Notes: generated by a model from the letters alone, not told the origin. Shown: positions 49,628 to 57,486, counted from the stretch's first letter. The stretch: DNA of 64,000 bases from Streptomyces cacaoi (GCF_006539165.1 NZ_BJMM01000014.1:62001-126000), one strand, 5' to 3'. Translations and numbers: made by a program.

Positions 49628-50404
49628 TCAACGGGTCAGCGCGTCCGGCTTCCCCTCGGACGCGGGACGGACGGCGTCCAGGTGTGCCCATGCGATGAGC
49701 CGGTGGCTGCTGCCCCACTCCGGGTCGCACGTGGTGAGGGTGAGGTAGCGGCCGGGCCGGTCGTAGGGCGCGGCCGCCTTGTCCAGCGGGTCCGGCACGG
49801 CGTCGAGCACCCCGGTGTCGGTGGGCAGGGTGCGGTAGGGGCGGCGGGTGATCGTGTAGGTGAACCAGGTGTCCCCGTCGGTGACGACCACCGGGTCGCC
49901 GGGCCGCAGCCGCGGGAAGTCCTTGAACGGGTCACCGTAGGTGCGCCGGTGTCCCGCGACGGCGAAGTTCCCCTCGGCACCGAGGTGATCGCTGCGGGTG
50001 TAGTGGCCCAGCCCCTTGCGCAGGGTGCCCTCCGCGGTGTTCTCCAGCACGGGCTTGGCCCAGTCCCGCCCGAAGCGGGGGATGTACATCACGGCGAAGG
50101 AACGCCCGTCCACGTACGGGCGCGCGGCAGCGGGCTGTTGGCCGCCCGCGCCCCCGTCCGCCCCGGACTGCGCCTCGTCGCCCGCCCCGCCGCCCTTGCC
50201 GGCCTGCGTCCCGCTGCCGCCGCCGGAGCCCTGCGAAGTGCTGTGTCCCGCCCACTCCTTGCGCAGGTGCGCGATCTCGCTGTCGGAGGCGCTGTCGGCC
50301 CGCACACCGGTCCAGTACAGAAGGTGGACGACGAACAGGACGATCAATACGCCCACGGTGATGCACAGTTCGCTGAGACTCCGTACGACCGTTCGTAACG
50401 CCAC
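49628..50404 (-). CDS. third class E sortase, with a TTA codon
   Basis: Predicted 258-residue sortase with one N-terminal transmembrane helix (LCITVGVLIVLFVVHLLYW), a Gly/Ser/Ala-rich spacer and a catalytic domain. It shows His in FAVAGHRRTYGDPF, Cys in LTLTTCDPEWGS and Arg in SSHRLIAWAHL. GTG 50404 is chosen for GGGGAG at a 7-base spacing; GTG 50413 is the alternative. From either start, an early codon is TTA (50396-50398), rare in Streptomyces and read only by the bldA tRNA. Expression may thus depend on development. The stop lies 120 bp before the small membrane gene. Confidence 0.88.
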   Translation of the reverse strand: MALRTVVRSLSELCITVGVLIVLFVVHLLYWTGVRADSASDSEIAHLRKEWAGHSTSQGSGGGSGTQAGKGGGAGDEAQSGADGGAGGQQPAAARPYVDGRSFAVMYIPRFGRDWAKPVLENTAEGTLRKGLGHYTRSDHLGAEGNFAVAGHRRTYGDPFKDFPRLRPGDPVVVTDGDTWFTYTITRRPYRTLPTDTGVLDAVPDPLDKAAAPYDRPGRYLTLTTCDPEWGSSHRLIAWAHLDAVRPASEGKPDALTR

Positions 50405-50475
50405 TGCCGTCACTCCCCACCGCCGGGGCGGCCCGGACGCCGGGGCCGCCGGCCGCCCGGCCGCCGAACGGCTCG

Positions 50476-51213
50476 CTACCGCACGGGTTCGGCCTGTTGG
50501 AGATCCACTGTGCCGGAGTAGCCGGGAAGAGTCACCGCCTTGTGCTCGTCGACTTTCCAGCCGAGGCCGTAAGCGTCCACGTACTCCTGGTAGTTCTTGA
50601 TCGCGGGAGCGGCGTCGAGCGCCTGCCGCAGCTTCCCGGGATCGCCGACGGCGGTGACGGTGTACGGCGGCGAGTAGACGCGGCCCTGGAGGATGAGGGT
50701 GTTGCCGACGCAGCGCACCGCGCTGGTGGAGATGAGCCGCTGGTCCATGACCTTGATGCCCTTCGCGCCGCCCTTCCACAGGGCGTTGACGACGGCCTGG
50801 AGGTCCTGCTGGTGGATCACGAGGTCGTTGGGCTGCGGATCGGGCAGCCCCGGCACCTTGGCGGTGGCGTTCGTCGGGGCGTCGTCGAGGGTGACGGACA
50901 GCCCGGAGCCGCGCACCTTCTCCAGCCCGGCGTTCTTCTCCAGCCGGTGCAGCCGCCGCTTGTCCTCGGCGGTGCTGCCGTCGTCGCGCTGGGCGAGGGC
51001 GTCGACCTGACGCCGCAGCGCCGCGGCGGAGTTGTCGAGCTCGGCGTTCTTGCGGCTGCGGTCCTGGATGAGGTCGGAGAGGCGCAGCATGGAATCATCG
51101 CTGCGCAGGTTCGTGCCTTGCGCGGTGTTGAAGCTGACCCAGAAGATGAGTCCCGCCAGGGCGAAGACCCCGATGGCGGCCAACCGCGCAGGCCGGATGA
51201 ACGATCTGGTCAC
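50476..51213 (-). CDS. DUF881-family membrane protein
   Basis: Predicted 245-residue protein. An N-terminal transmembrane helix (LAAIGVFALAGLIFWVSFNTA) is followed by a short coiled coil (LSDLIQDRSRKNAELDNSAA) and the extracellular DUF881 domain with SVTLDDAP, DLVIHQQDLQAVVNALWKGG and YSPPYTVTAVGDPGKLRQAL. Such proteins sit beside crgA and sortase genes in actinobacteria and are thought to act in cell-wall or division processes; the biochemical role is unknown. GTG 51213 is used. It is divergent from crgA, separated by 105 bp. Confidence 0.88.
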   Translation of the reverse strand: MTRSFIRPARLAAIGVFALAGLIFWVSFNTAQGTNLRSDDSMLRLSDLIQDRSRKNAELDNSAAALRRQVDALAQRDDGSTAEDKRRLHRLEKNAGLEKVRGSGLSVTLDDAPTNATAKVPGLPDPQPNDLVIHQQDLQAVVNALWKGGAKGIKVMDQRLISTSAVRCVGNTLILQGRVYSPPYTVTAVGDPGKLRQALDAAPAIKNYQEYVDAYGLGWKVDEHKAVTLPGYSGTVDLQQAEPVR

Positions 51214-51318
51214 CGTACCCTTGTCTCCCTCCGCCCTGGGAAACCACTACGCTAACGGACCACCCTTCCCGTGGGCCGTACGGCGGTCAGCAGCGCAGCA
51301 TCGACAGGAGAACCTCTC

Positions 51319-51579
51319 GTGCCGAAGTCACGGATCCGGAAGAAAGCGGACTACACGCCTCCGCCGGAGAAGAAGGCCACGAACATCGACCTCCGCGGGG
51401 GCGGCCGCCGCTGGGTGGCCCCGCTGATGCTGGCGCTTTTCGGGATCGGCCTCGCCTGGATCGTCGTGTTCTATGTCACAGACGGCTCCCTGCCGCTGGA
51501 CCCGCTGGGCAACTGGAACATCGTCGTCGGCTTCGGCTTCATCGCGGGCGGCTTCGTGGTCTCCACCCAGTGGAAATAG
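51319..51579 (+). CDS. crgA: cell division inhibitor/regulator CrgA
   Basis: Predicted 86-residue protein with two transmembrane helices (APLMLALFGIGLAWIVVFYV and VVGFGFIAGGFVVST) and a charged N-terminus PKSRIRKKADYTPPPEKKA. This is the CrgA pattern. In S. coelicolor CrgA influences FtsZ ring formation and sporulation septation; in mycobacteria it scaffolds divisome proteins. GTG 51319 follows GGAG with an 8-base spacer. A cluster of DnaA-box sequences and a terminator-like hairpin follow the stop. Confidence 0.95.
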   Translation: MPKSRIRKKADYTPPPEKKATNIDLRGGGRRWVAPLMLALFGIGLAWIVVFYVTDGSLPLDPLGNWNIVVGFGFIAGGFVVSTQWK

Positions 51580-51582
51580 AAG

Positions 51583-51780
51583 TTATCCACAGGCTGATCC
51601 ACAGCCTTGGATAACTCACAAGATCTGTGGATAACTTTCTGGACGTTGACGCCGATGTGACCGGGGCTGTTTTGTGAAGCCCCTGGTCACAGGCTTCTCA
51701 CCACAGAAAACGCACACGTGGACGACCGTCTCCGCGTGCGGGCCACACCGTGCACAAGATCCCCTGCACGCTGTGGACAA
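51583..51780. promoter_or_regulatory. cluster of DnaA boxes downstream of crgA
   Basis: Exact TTATCCACA at 51583-51591, its complement TGTGGATAA at 51626-51634, and TGTGGACAA (complement of TTGTCCACA) at 51772-51780. TGATCCACA at 51595-51603 has one mismatch and CTTGGATAA at 51606-51614 has two. All lie in the 255-bp gap between the convergent crgA and rhomboid genes, which holds no gene. Confidence 0.75.
51657..51690 (+). terminator. hairpin after crgA
   Basis: GTGACCGGGGCT pairs with AGCCCCTGGTCAC with one bulged base; the loop contains GTTTTGTGA. It lies within the DnaA-box region. Confidence 0.55.
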
Positions 51781-51834
51781 CTCTCCGCCGGGCGCCGCCC
51801 GGGGCCCTTCCGCTGCCGCTGCCGGCCCGGCCCG

Positions 51835-52761
51835 TCAGGGCGTCAGCTGCGCCGTCCGCACCACCAGCAGCACGATCACCACGGCCAGGACGAGCGCGAA
51901 GGCGCCGTACTGCACCAGCCGCCGACGACCGCGCGGCGCGTGCACCATCGCGTAGGCCAGCACCGCCCCCGCGACCAGACCCCCTATGTGCGCCTCCCAC
52001 GCGATGTTCTTCCACGTGAACGTGAAGACGAGGTTGATCGCGAGCAGGATCAGGATCGGGCGCATGTCGTAGCGCAGCCGGCGCATCAGCACCGCCGTCG
52101 CCCCGAAGAGCCCGAAGATGGCGCCCGAGGCGCCCAGCGACGCCTGCTGCGGCGCGGCCAGCAGATAGGTGACGGCCCCGCCCGCGATCCCGGACAGCAG
52201 ATACAGCCCGAGGTACCGGACCCGGCCCAGCGCCGCCTCCAGCGGCGGACCGAGGAACCACAGACCCAGCATGTTCATCGCGACGTGCCAGATCTCCTGG
52301 TGCAGGAACATCGAGGTGACCAGCCGGTACCACTGGCCCTCCGCGACGCCCTCCAGCGGGCCGTACGCCTGGGTGATCGCCTGCCCGAACAGCAGCGTGC
52401 GGTCCAGCAGCGGCCCGCCGACGATCTGCACCGCGATGAAGACGGCCACGTTGATGCCCAGCAGCACCTTGGTGACCAGCCGGGTGTCCGAGGAGAGCCG
52501 GCCGCCCGCGAGCGTCCGCGGCTCCGGCGCGGCGGCCGGATGGCCCGTGCCCGAACCGGACTTGACGCACTCCGGGCACTGGAACCCCACGGAGGCCGGA
52601 ATCATGCAATCCGGGCAGATCGGCCGGTCGCACCGGGTGCACCGTATGCCCGTCTCACGGTCGGGGTGCCGGTAGCAGTACGCGGGCGCGGCCGGATCCG
52701 GTCTCCCGTCCGCCGGCTGCCCGGGACCAGGGCCCCCCGGCGGCCCGTCCTGCTCGTTCAT
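51835..52761 (-). CDS. rhomboid family intramembrane serine protease with N-terminal zinc finger
   Basis: Predicted 308-residue rhomboid protease. The N-terminus has a B-box-like Cys/His zinc finger (YCYRHPDRETGIRCTRCDRP, then CPDC and CPEC). The six-helix rhomboid core shows WYRLVTSMFLHQEIWHVAMN, the catalytic Ser in GASGAIFGLFGA and the catalytic His in WEAHIGGLVAGAV. ATG 52761 is chosen as the first Met before the zinc finger. Substrates of actinobacterial rhomboids are not known. The next gene upstream, in the same direction, is the cyclophilin. Confidence 0.93.
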   Translation of the reverse strand: MNEQDGPPGGPGPGQPADGRPDPAAPAYCYRHPDRETGIRCTRCDRPICPDCMIPASVGFQCPECVKSGSGTGHPAAAPEPRTLAGGRLSSDTRLVTKVLLGINVAVFIAVQIVGGPLLDRTLLFGQAITQAYGPLEGVAEGQWYRLVTSMFLHQEIWHVAMNMLGLWFLGPPLEAALGRVRYLGLYLLSGIAGGAVTYLLAAPQQASLGASGAIFGLFGATAVLMRRLRYDMRPILILLAINLVFTFTWKNIAWEAHIGGLVAGAVLAYAMVHAPRGRRRLVQYGAFALVLAVVIVLLVVRTAQLTP

Positions 52762-52906
52762 CCGCCCCTCCCGGACCGTCCTCGTCTTGCGGACCGCCCG
52801 GTGCGGGCGCCCCGTTCGCACCTCACTGCCACGCGAACCCTCGTGTACCGGCGGGCGGAGCCGGGCGGCGTCCCTGGACGCGCGCCGGCTCCGCGGCCCG
52901 GCCGCG

Positions 52907-53434
52907 TCAGCGGCGCTCGATCACCACCGACTCGATCTTCACGTCCTCCAGCGGACGGTCGGTGCGCGGGTTGGTGGCGGTGCCGCCGATGGCGTCGACG
53001 ACCTTCTTGCCGGCCTCGTCGGCGACCTCGCCGAAGATGGTGTGCTTGCCCGTCAGCCACGTCGTCGGCGCGACGGTGATGAAGAACTGCGAGCCGTTGG
53101 TGCCCGGGCCGGCGTTCGCCATGGCCAGCAGGTACGGCTTGGTGAAGGCGAGATCGGGGTGGATCTCGTCCTCGAACTCGTACCCGGGGCCGCCGGTGCC
53201 GTTGCCCAGGGGGTCACCGCCCTGGATCATGAAGCCGCTGATGACGCGGTGGAAGACCGTGCCGTCGTACAGCTTGGCCGTGGACTTCTGGCCCGTCGAC
53301 GGGTCGGTCCACTCACGGGAGCCCTCGGCGAGCTCGACGAAGTTCTTGACCGTCTTCGGCGCGTGGTTGGGGAAGAGCTGAACCAGGATGTCGCCTTGGT
53401 TGGTCTTCAGGGTGGCGTAGAGCTGCTCGGCCAC
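52907..53434 (-). CDS. ppiA: cyclophilin-type peptidyl-prolyl isomerase PpiA
   Basis: Predicted 175-residue single-domain cytosolic cyclophilin. Conserved residues include Arg and Phe in FHRVISGFMIQGGDP, the GTNGSQFFITVAPTTWL segment and the KHTIFGEVADE loop. No signal peptide is present. GTG 53434 follows GGAAGG. The position between rhomboid and DUF5324 matches the streptomycete core order. Confidence 0.95.
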   Translation of the reverse strand: MAEQLYATLKTNQGDILVQLFPNHAPKTVKNFVELAEGSREWTDPSTGQKSTAKLYDGTVFHRVISGFMIQGGDPLGNGTGGPGYEFEDEIHPDLAFTKPYLLAMANAGPGTNGSQFFITVAPTTWLTGKHTIFGEVADEAGKKVVDAIGGTATNPRTDRPLEDVKIESVVIERR

Positions 53435-53504
53435 GATCTACCTTCCGTCTGTCTGCCTGGACTCCCCCGATCCTCCCACGGACGCAGGAGAAGCCGGGCG
53501 GGCC

Positions 53505-53513
53505 TGTGGATAA
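53505..53513 (-). promoter_or_regulatory. DnaA-box-like TTATCCACA
   Basis: TGTGGATAA on the plus strand, in the divergent ppiA-DUF5324 gap, 1.7 kb from the main cluster. Confidence 0.4.
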
Positions 53514-53640
53514 CCCGGATGAGCACCCTCACATGCCAGGCGGGCCACATCTAGGCATGATCTTCAAATCGGGTGGAAAACGACTTCTGTCCTCCGTTCT
53601 CCGGAGAGACGCCCAGGGACCCACCGAGGAGGAGGAACCC

Positions 53641-54441
53641 GTGACCCGCATGGACAGCGTGCGCGCCGCGACCTGCACAGCGAAGGACAGTGTGCGTCAC
53701 GCCGCCGAGAAGGCGGCGCCCCACGCGGGCAACGCCAAGGACACGGCAGCGCGTTACGCGCTGGAAGCACAGGCGCGGCTGGGGCCCAAGGTCTCGAAGG
53801 CCGCCCGGCAGGCCCGCTGGTCGGCCCGGGAAGGCTACGACCAGTACCTCGGCCCCCGGGTGGAGCGCGCCCGCGAGGCGCTGCCCGCCGAGGTCGACCG
53901 CGCCGCCTCCCGCGCGGCCCACGAGGCCCGCCGCGCCGCCGAGCGCGCCGCCGCGTACGCGGGCCCCCGCCTGGAGAGCGCCGTGGAGGACGTCCGAGCC
54001 GCGGCCGGGCCCGCCCGCGAGGAGGCCGGGCGGCGCGGTGCGGCCGCCGTCGCGGCGCTGCGCGGCGAGGTGACCGTCGAGGAGATCGAGAAGCTGGCCC
54101 GGCGCCGCCGGCGGCGCGCCCGCACCGGCCGCTTCGTGCTGCGGATGGGCCTGGCCGGGCTGCTGGCCGGCGGGGCCTACGCAGCCTGGCGCTGGTGGGA
54201 CCGGCAGGCGAACCCGGACTGGCTGGTCGAGCCACCGCCCGCCACGGAGGTCGGTGACCCCTCGCGGCTGACCTCCGTCAACGGCTCGGCGGCCGACACC
54301 GCAGCGGCCGAGGCCGGACGGCCCGACCCCGCAGCGAACGCGCCGGCGCCCGCCGGCTCCGAGGACGACACCGCCGTCCTCGGCACGGACGCCCACGCCG
54401 AGCAGACCGGTGCGGAGGCGGAGAAGCGCCGCGAGAAGTGA
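53641..54441 (+). CDS. DUF5324-family membrane protein
   Basis: Predicted 266-residue protein. An Ala/Arg/Glu-rich helical N-terminal two-thirds (AKDSVRHAAEKAAPHAGNAK, then VDRAASRAAHEARRAAERAA) leads to a transmembrane helix (GLAGLLAGGAYAAWRWW) at about 175-192. A conserved tail with WDRQANPDWLVEPPPATEVG and a disordered acidic end follow. The helical part resembles LEA/apolipoprotein-like repeats. GTG 53641 is chosen for GAGGAGGA just upstream; earlier in-frame starts lack support. Function unknown; the family is limited to actinobacteria as far as I know. Confidence 0.82.
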   Translation: MTRMDSVRAATCTAKDSVRHAAEKAAPHAGNAKDTAARYALEAQARLGPKVSKAARQARWSAREGYDQYLGPRVERAREALPAEVDRAASRAAHEARRAAERAAAYAGPRLESAVEDVRAAAGPAREEAGRRGAAAVAALRGEVTVEEIEKLARRRRRRARTGRFVLRMGLAGLLAGGAYAAWRWWDRQANPDWLVEPPPATEVGDPSRLTSVNGSAADTAAAEAGRPDPAANAPAPAGSEDDTAVLGTDAHAEQTGAEAEKRREK

Positions 54442-54526
54442 GCACGGCGCCGCCGTCCGGCCGGTGAGCGGACGGGCCGGCGCGGAGTGCACGCGCGCCG
54501 GATTCCGCGACCGGCGGGAGGCCGTA

Positions 54527-54568
54527 CGTCGAAGGGGCGGGAGACTCAGGTCTCCCGCCCCTTCGACG
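54527..54568. terminator. 18-bp perfect bidirectional terminator overlapping the STAS stop codon
   Basis: CGTCGAAGGGGCGGGAGA / TCTCCCGCCCCTTCGACG with the 6-nt loop CTCAGG. The loop and right arm include the stop and last codons of the minus-strand STAS gene, so hairpin and coding sequence are shared. Confidence 0.85.
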
Positions 54569-55292
54569 CGTCCGGCGGGCCCACCGCCGCCGCACCCGGC
54601 ATGCCGCCCCCACCGCCGCTGCCGACGCGACCCTCCGTGCCGTCCGCCCGGACGTCCACCGGAGCGCTCTCCCGGACGTCCGCGCGGCCTCCGTCGGCAC
54701 CGGCACCTCCGGCTCCGTCCCCGTCTCCGGCGGCCTGCGTACCGGCGGCGGAGACGGCGTCGGAACCGGAATCGGAATCGGAGTCGGAGTCGGCGCCGTC
54801 CTCAGCGGCAGCGTCCTCGATGGCCGCGTCCTCGATGGCCGCGCTCTCGATGGCCGCGTCCTCGGTGGCGGCCTCGTCCTGCACGTCCTCGATGCGGGCG
54901 ACCGGCGCCAGCACCGTCGCCAGGCCGGTGATGCGCAGCAGCCGCAGGATCCGCCGGTCGTCGCAGACCAGCGTGAACCGGCCGCCGCCCGCCAGCACCC
55001 GGTCCCGGACGTCGACGAGCAGGGCCAGGCCGCTGCAATCGATGAACGTGACCTGGCGCAGGTCGGCGACGAGATGACCGCGGGAAGCGCCGCCGGCCGG
55101 GCCGGTGAGCGCCCGCAGCCGGGGCTCGGCAGCGACGACCACCGCCAGGTCGATCTCCCCGTGCAGCTCGACGAGCACGCGGCCCCGTTCCGTGCGCGAG
55201 CTCACCGTGCCGCCCGGTCCGTGGTCGAGCAGGGGTGTGCTCGGGCACGGCGCGGAGCCGTAGGCGGTGAGGTGGCCTGTCATCGGTGCCAT
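54546..55292 (-). CDS. STAS-domain anti-sigma factor antagonist with acidic C-terminal extension
   Basis: Predicted 248-residue protein. The STAS domain occupies about residues 28-130 with VLVELHGEIDLAVVVAAEPR and VTFIDCSGLALLVDVRDRVL, the latter including the phosphorylatable Ser of SpoIIAA/BldG-type antagonists. The C-terminal 110 residues are low complexity: AIEDA pentapeptide repeats, a Ser-Asp run, then Gly/Ala/Asp-rich sequence. Typical antagonists have about 110-130 residues, so the tail doubles the size. ATG 55292 has AAGG upstream. No anti-sigma kinase is adjacent. Confidence 0.88.
   Translation of the reverse strand: MAPMTGHLTAYGSAPCPSTPLLDHGPGGTVSSRTERGRVLVELHGEIDLAVVVAAEPRLRALTGPAGGASRGHLVADLRQVTFIDCSGLALLVDVRDRVLAGGGRFTLVCDDRRILRLLRITGLATVLAPVARIEDVQDEAATEDAAIESAAIEDAAIEDAAAEDGADSDSDSDSGSDAVSAAGTQAAGDGDGAGGAGADGGRADVRESAPVDVRADGTEGRVGSGGGGGMPGAAAVGPPDASKGRET
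54811..54870. repeat. 15-bp in-frame minisatellite, four copies
   Basis: GCGTCCTCGATGGCC repeated twice exactly and twice with small changes. It encodes pentapeptides of the AIEDA type in the STAS protein tail. Confidence 0.92.
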
Positions 55293-55564
55293 TCGTCTGA
55301 CCTTGTGTCCCTCGGGGTTCCGGAAGGCCGACGGCGCACGGCCGGTGCCCGTCAGGGGCTGGAGCCCGGGATTCCGCGGGCGGAGCCCGGGATGCGGAAG
55401 TCGGCGGTGCCGGCGCGCCCGAAGTCGGCGAGCAGTGCGCTCAGGGGTTCGGAAAGCGGCCCGTAAGCATAGGCAGCGTCAGCGGGGGTGGCGCTGCGCC
55501 ACCCTTTCCCCGTCATCCGATCGAGTGGAAAGCCAGCCTTTCGCTTGCGCGCAGCGGCCCGTCC

Positions 55565-55582
55565 GTAACCACAACTCGTTAC
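55565..55582. promoter_or_regulatory. inverted repeat GTAAC-N8-GTTAC before the ATP-grasp-like gene
   Basis: An 18-bp interrupted palindrome ending 7 bp before the ATG. It could be an operator or influence the ribosome binding site. The 297-bp divergent gap to the STAS gene shows nothing else clear. Confidence 0.4.
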
Positions 55583-55589
55583 CGAGACC

Positions 55590-57161
55590 ATGAGCACCGA
55601 GTACGACGGAACGACGGCACCGTCCCCGCACGCCGGCGCCGTCGAGCCGGCAGCGGACCCGGGCTGGCCGCTGGTGGATCCCGACCGCGATGTGCGTCTG
55701 CTGCCGGACGGGACGGGGCACGGCCGCGACGCGGCGGCGGTGCGCGCCGTGCGGGCGGGGTTCGAGGAGGTCAAGGCCCGGGTCGTCGCCGAAGGCGTGT
55801 GGAAGGCGGAACCGGCGCGGGGCCGCGTACGCGAACCCCTCCATGCGCTTCCCGCACTGGCCGCCCTGCACCCGCTGGCGGAACCGGTGCTGCGCTACCG
55901 GGTGGAGACCCTCGTCAGCTGTCTGCAAACCCTCGTCCGCCGCTACCCGTACGACGCGGAACTGCGCGACTTCCTGGGCGTTCCCGCCGCCATGGACGCC
56001 GTCGTACACGCGTACCGGGAAGCCGCGGCGAGCGCGGGGAAAGCCGAGGGCGCCGCCGCGCACCGGGAAACCACCGCAGCCGACCGGGAGAACACGACAG
56101 CTGACGGAGAAAACGCCGCAGCTGACGGAGAAGACGCCGCGGGGCCCGCCGTGGACCTGTGCCGCCTCGATCTGCTCGGCAGCACCCTCGGCACGGTGCG
56201 CGTCCTGGAGTTCAACCCCAGCTGTCCCGGCGGACTCCTCTCCGCCGGGATGCTCGGCCGCTTCTGGCGCGAATCCGCCGCGGCACCGGCACTGGAGCAC
56301 TGGCAGGTGCCCCCGGCCCCGATCGAGTACCCGGCCTGGTTCGCGGACTGGCTGCTCGCGCACGGCCGGCGGCATGGTCTGGAGCCACCGCATCTGCGCA
56401 AGGTCGGCCTCTTCCGGCCGCCGGAGGGCACATCGTTCGAGTTCGGGCTGATGGCGGCACAGCTGCGGGCGCGCGGCAGCGAACCCGTCGAGGCCGACCC
56501 GGCGGACGCCGCCGCCGTGACCGCGCTCCGCCTCGGCTACCTCAAACATCTGCCCGTCGAGGGCGGGCCCGCCGACACCTGGCACACCTTCCACGCACAG
56601 CTGCGCCGGTTCGCCGGACGCCCCCCGGTTCCCGCGCTGGTGGTGCCCAACCTGCCGGCCGAACGCTGGGTCGCCGAGAACAAACTGTGCATGGCCGTCC
56701 TCTCCGACCCGCGCTTCCGCCGGCTGTTCCCCGCCGCGTGGCGGTGGTCGCTGGACGCGCTCGTCCCCTGGAGCCGCAAGCTCGGCGACGGGATCACCCC
56801 CGCCGAGGCGGTCGCCGAACGCGCCCGGCTGGTGCTCAAAGCGCCCTACAGCTGCCGGGGCCGCGCCGTCGTCATCGGCGCCGACACCCCGGCCGACGAG
56901 TGGGAGCGCACCGTGCGGTCCCTCGGGCACCGGGGCTGGCTGGTGCAGGAGCAGGTGAGCGCGGAACGCCTCACCTCGGACGAGGAGCCGTGCCACCGCG
57001 ATCTCGTGGTGCCCGTCCTGGAGGGGCGCGTCATCGGCTACGGCAGCCGCATGAGCCAGGGCCACCTCCTCAACACCGCACGCGGCGGCGGCACCCCGGT
57101 CCTCTACCCGCCCCATCCGCTGCCCTTCCCACCGCACGACGAGGGCCGGGAGAGCGCGTAA
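55590..57161 (+). CDS. ATP-grasp-like protein (glutathionylspermidine-synthase-like fold), function unknown
   Basis: Predicted 523-residue protein that I place with ATP-grasp ligases by pattern, not by a firm family match. The segment LDLLGSTLGTVRVLEFNPSC, followed by PGGLLSAGML, resembles the substrate/metal region of glutathionylspermidine-synthase or circularly permuted ATP-grasp proteins. AENKLCMAVLSDPRFRRLFP, the nucleotide-binding-like strand RLVLKAPYSCRGRAVVIGAD and GWLVQEQVSAERL follow the same order as in that fold. Residues about 150-185 form a low-complexity insert with a TTAADRENTTADGENAAADG repeat. ATG 55590 is used; the ribosome binding site is weak. It is divergent from the STAS gene, and no partner gene for a pathway is adjacent. 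Confidence 0.6.
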   Translation: MSTEYDGTTAPSPHAGAVEPAADPGWPLVDPDRDVRLLPDGTGHGRDAAAVRAVRAGFEEVKARVVAEGVWKAEPARGRVREPLHALPALAALHPLAEPVLRYRVETLVSCLQTLVRRYPYDAELRDFLGVPAAMDAVVHAYREAAASAGKAEGAAAHRETTAADRENTTADGENAAADGEDAAGPAVDLCRLDLLGSTLGTVRVLEFNPSCPGGLLSAGMLGRFWRESAAAPALEHWQVPPAPIEYPAWFADWLLAHGRRHGLEPPHLRKVGLFRPPEGTSFEFGLMAAQLRARGSEPVEADPADAAAVTALRLGYLKHLPVEGGPADTWHTFHAQLRRFAGRPPVPALVVPNLPAERWVAENKLCMAVLSDPRFRRLFPAAWRWSLDALVPWSRKLGDGITPAEAVAERARLVLKAPYSCRGRAVVIGADTPADEWERTVRSLGHRGWLVQEQVSAERLTSDEEPCHRDLVVPVLEGRVIGYGSRMSQGHLLNTARGGGTPVLYPPHPLPFPPHDEGRESA

Positions 57162-57234
57162 CAGCACACGGCTGCGGCAGCTGCTCCGCCGCGCACGTCG
57201 AGGCCGCCCGTCCGCGTCGGCCGGGCGGACGCAA

Positions 57235-57276
57235 AGAGCCCCTCCGGGCCGCGTATACGCAGGCCGGAGGGGCTCT
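57235..57276 (-). terminator. terminator of tRNA-Ala
   Basis: AGAGCCCCTCCGG(G)CC / GGCCGGAGGGGCTCT, a 15-bp stem with one bulge and an 11-nt loop, 8 bp beyond the tRNA 3' end. Confidence 0.8.
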
Positions 57277-57283
57277 GTCGACG

Positions 57284-57356
57284 TGGAGCCAAGGGGAGTC
57301 GAACCCCTGACATCTGCCATGCAAAGACAGCGCTCTACCAACTGAGCTATGGCCCC
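57284..57356 (-). tRNA. tRNA-Ala (anticodon TGC)
   Basis: 73-nt tRNA on the minus strand. Acceptor arms GGGGCCA / TGGCTCC, D-arm with AGCTCAGTTGGTAGAGC, anticodon arm CTGTC-TTTGCAT-GGCAG, T-arm AGGGGTTCGACTCCCCT. The discriminator base is A; CCA is not encoded. The match to bacterial tRNA-Ala is unambiguous. Confidence 0.97.
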
Positions 57357-57486
57357 GTCGCGCACCAGGGTACCGGCTCCCGGAGCGGAATTCCGACCGG
57401 GTATCGCCCCGCCCCTGTCGGCCTCCGTAGGATGCTCGGGAAGTTCGCTCAAGCGAAGACCTCCAGGGGAGCCCACGGGAGTCGGG

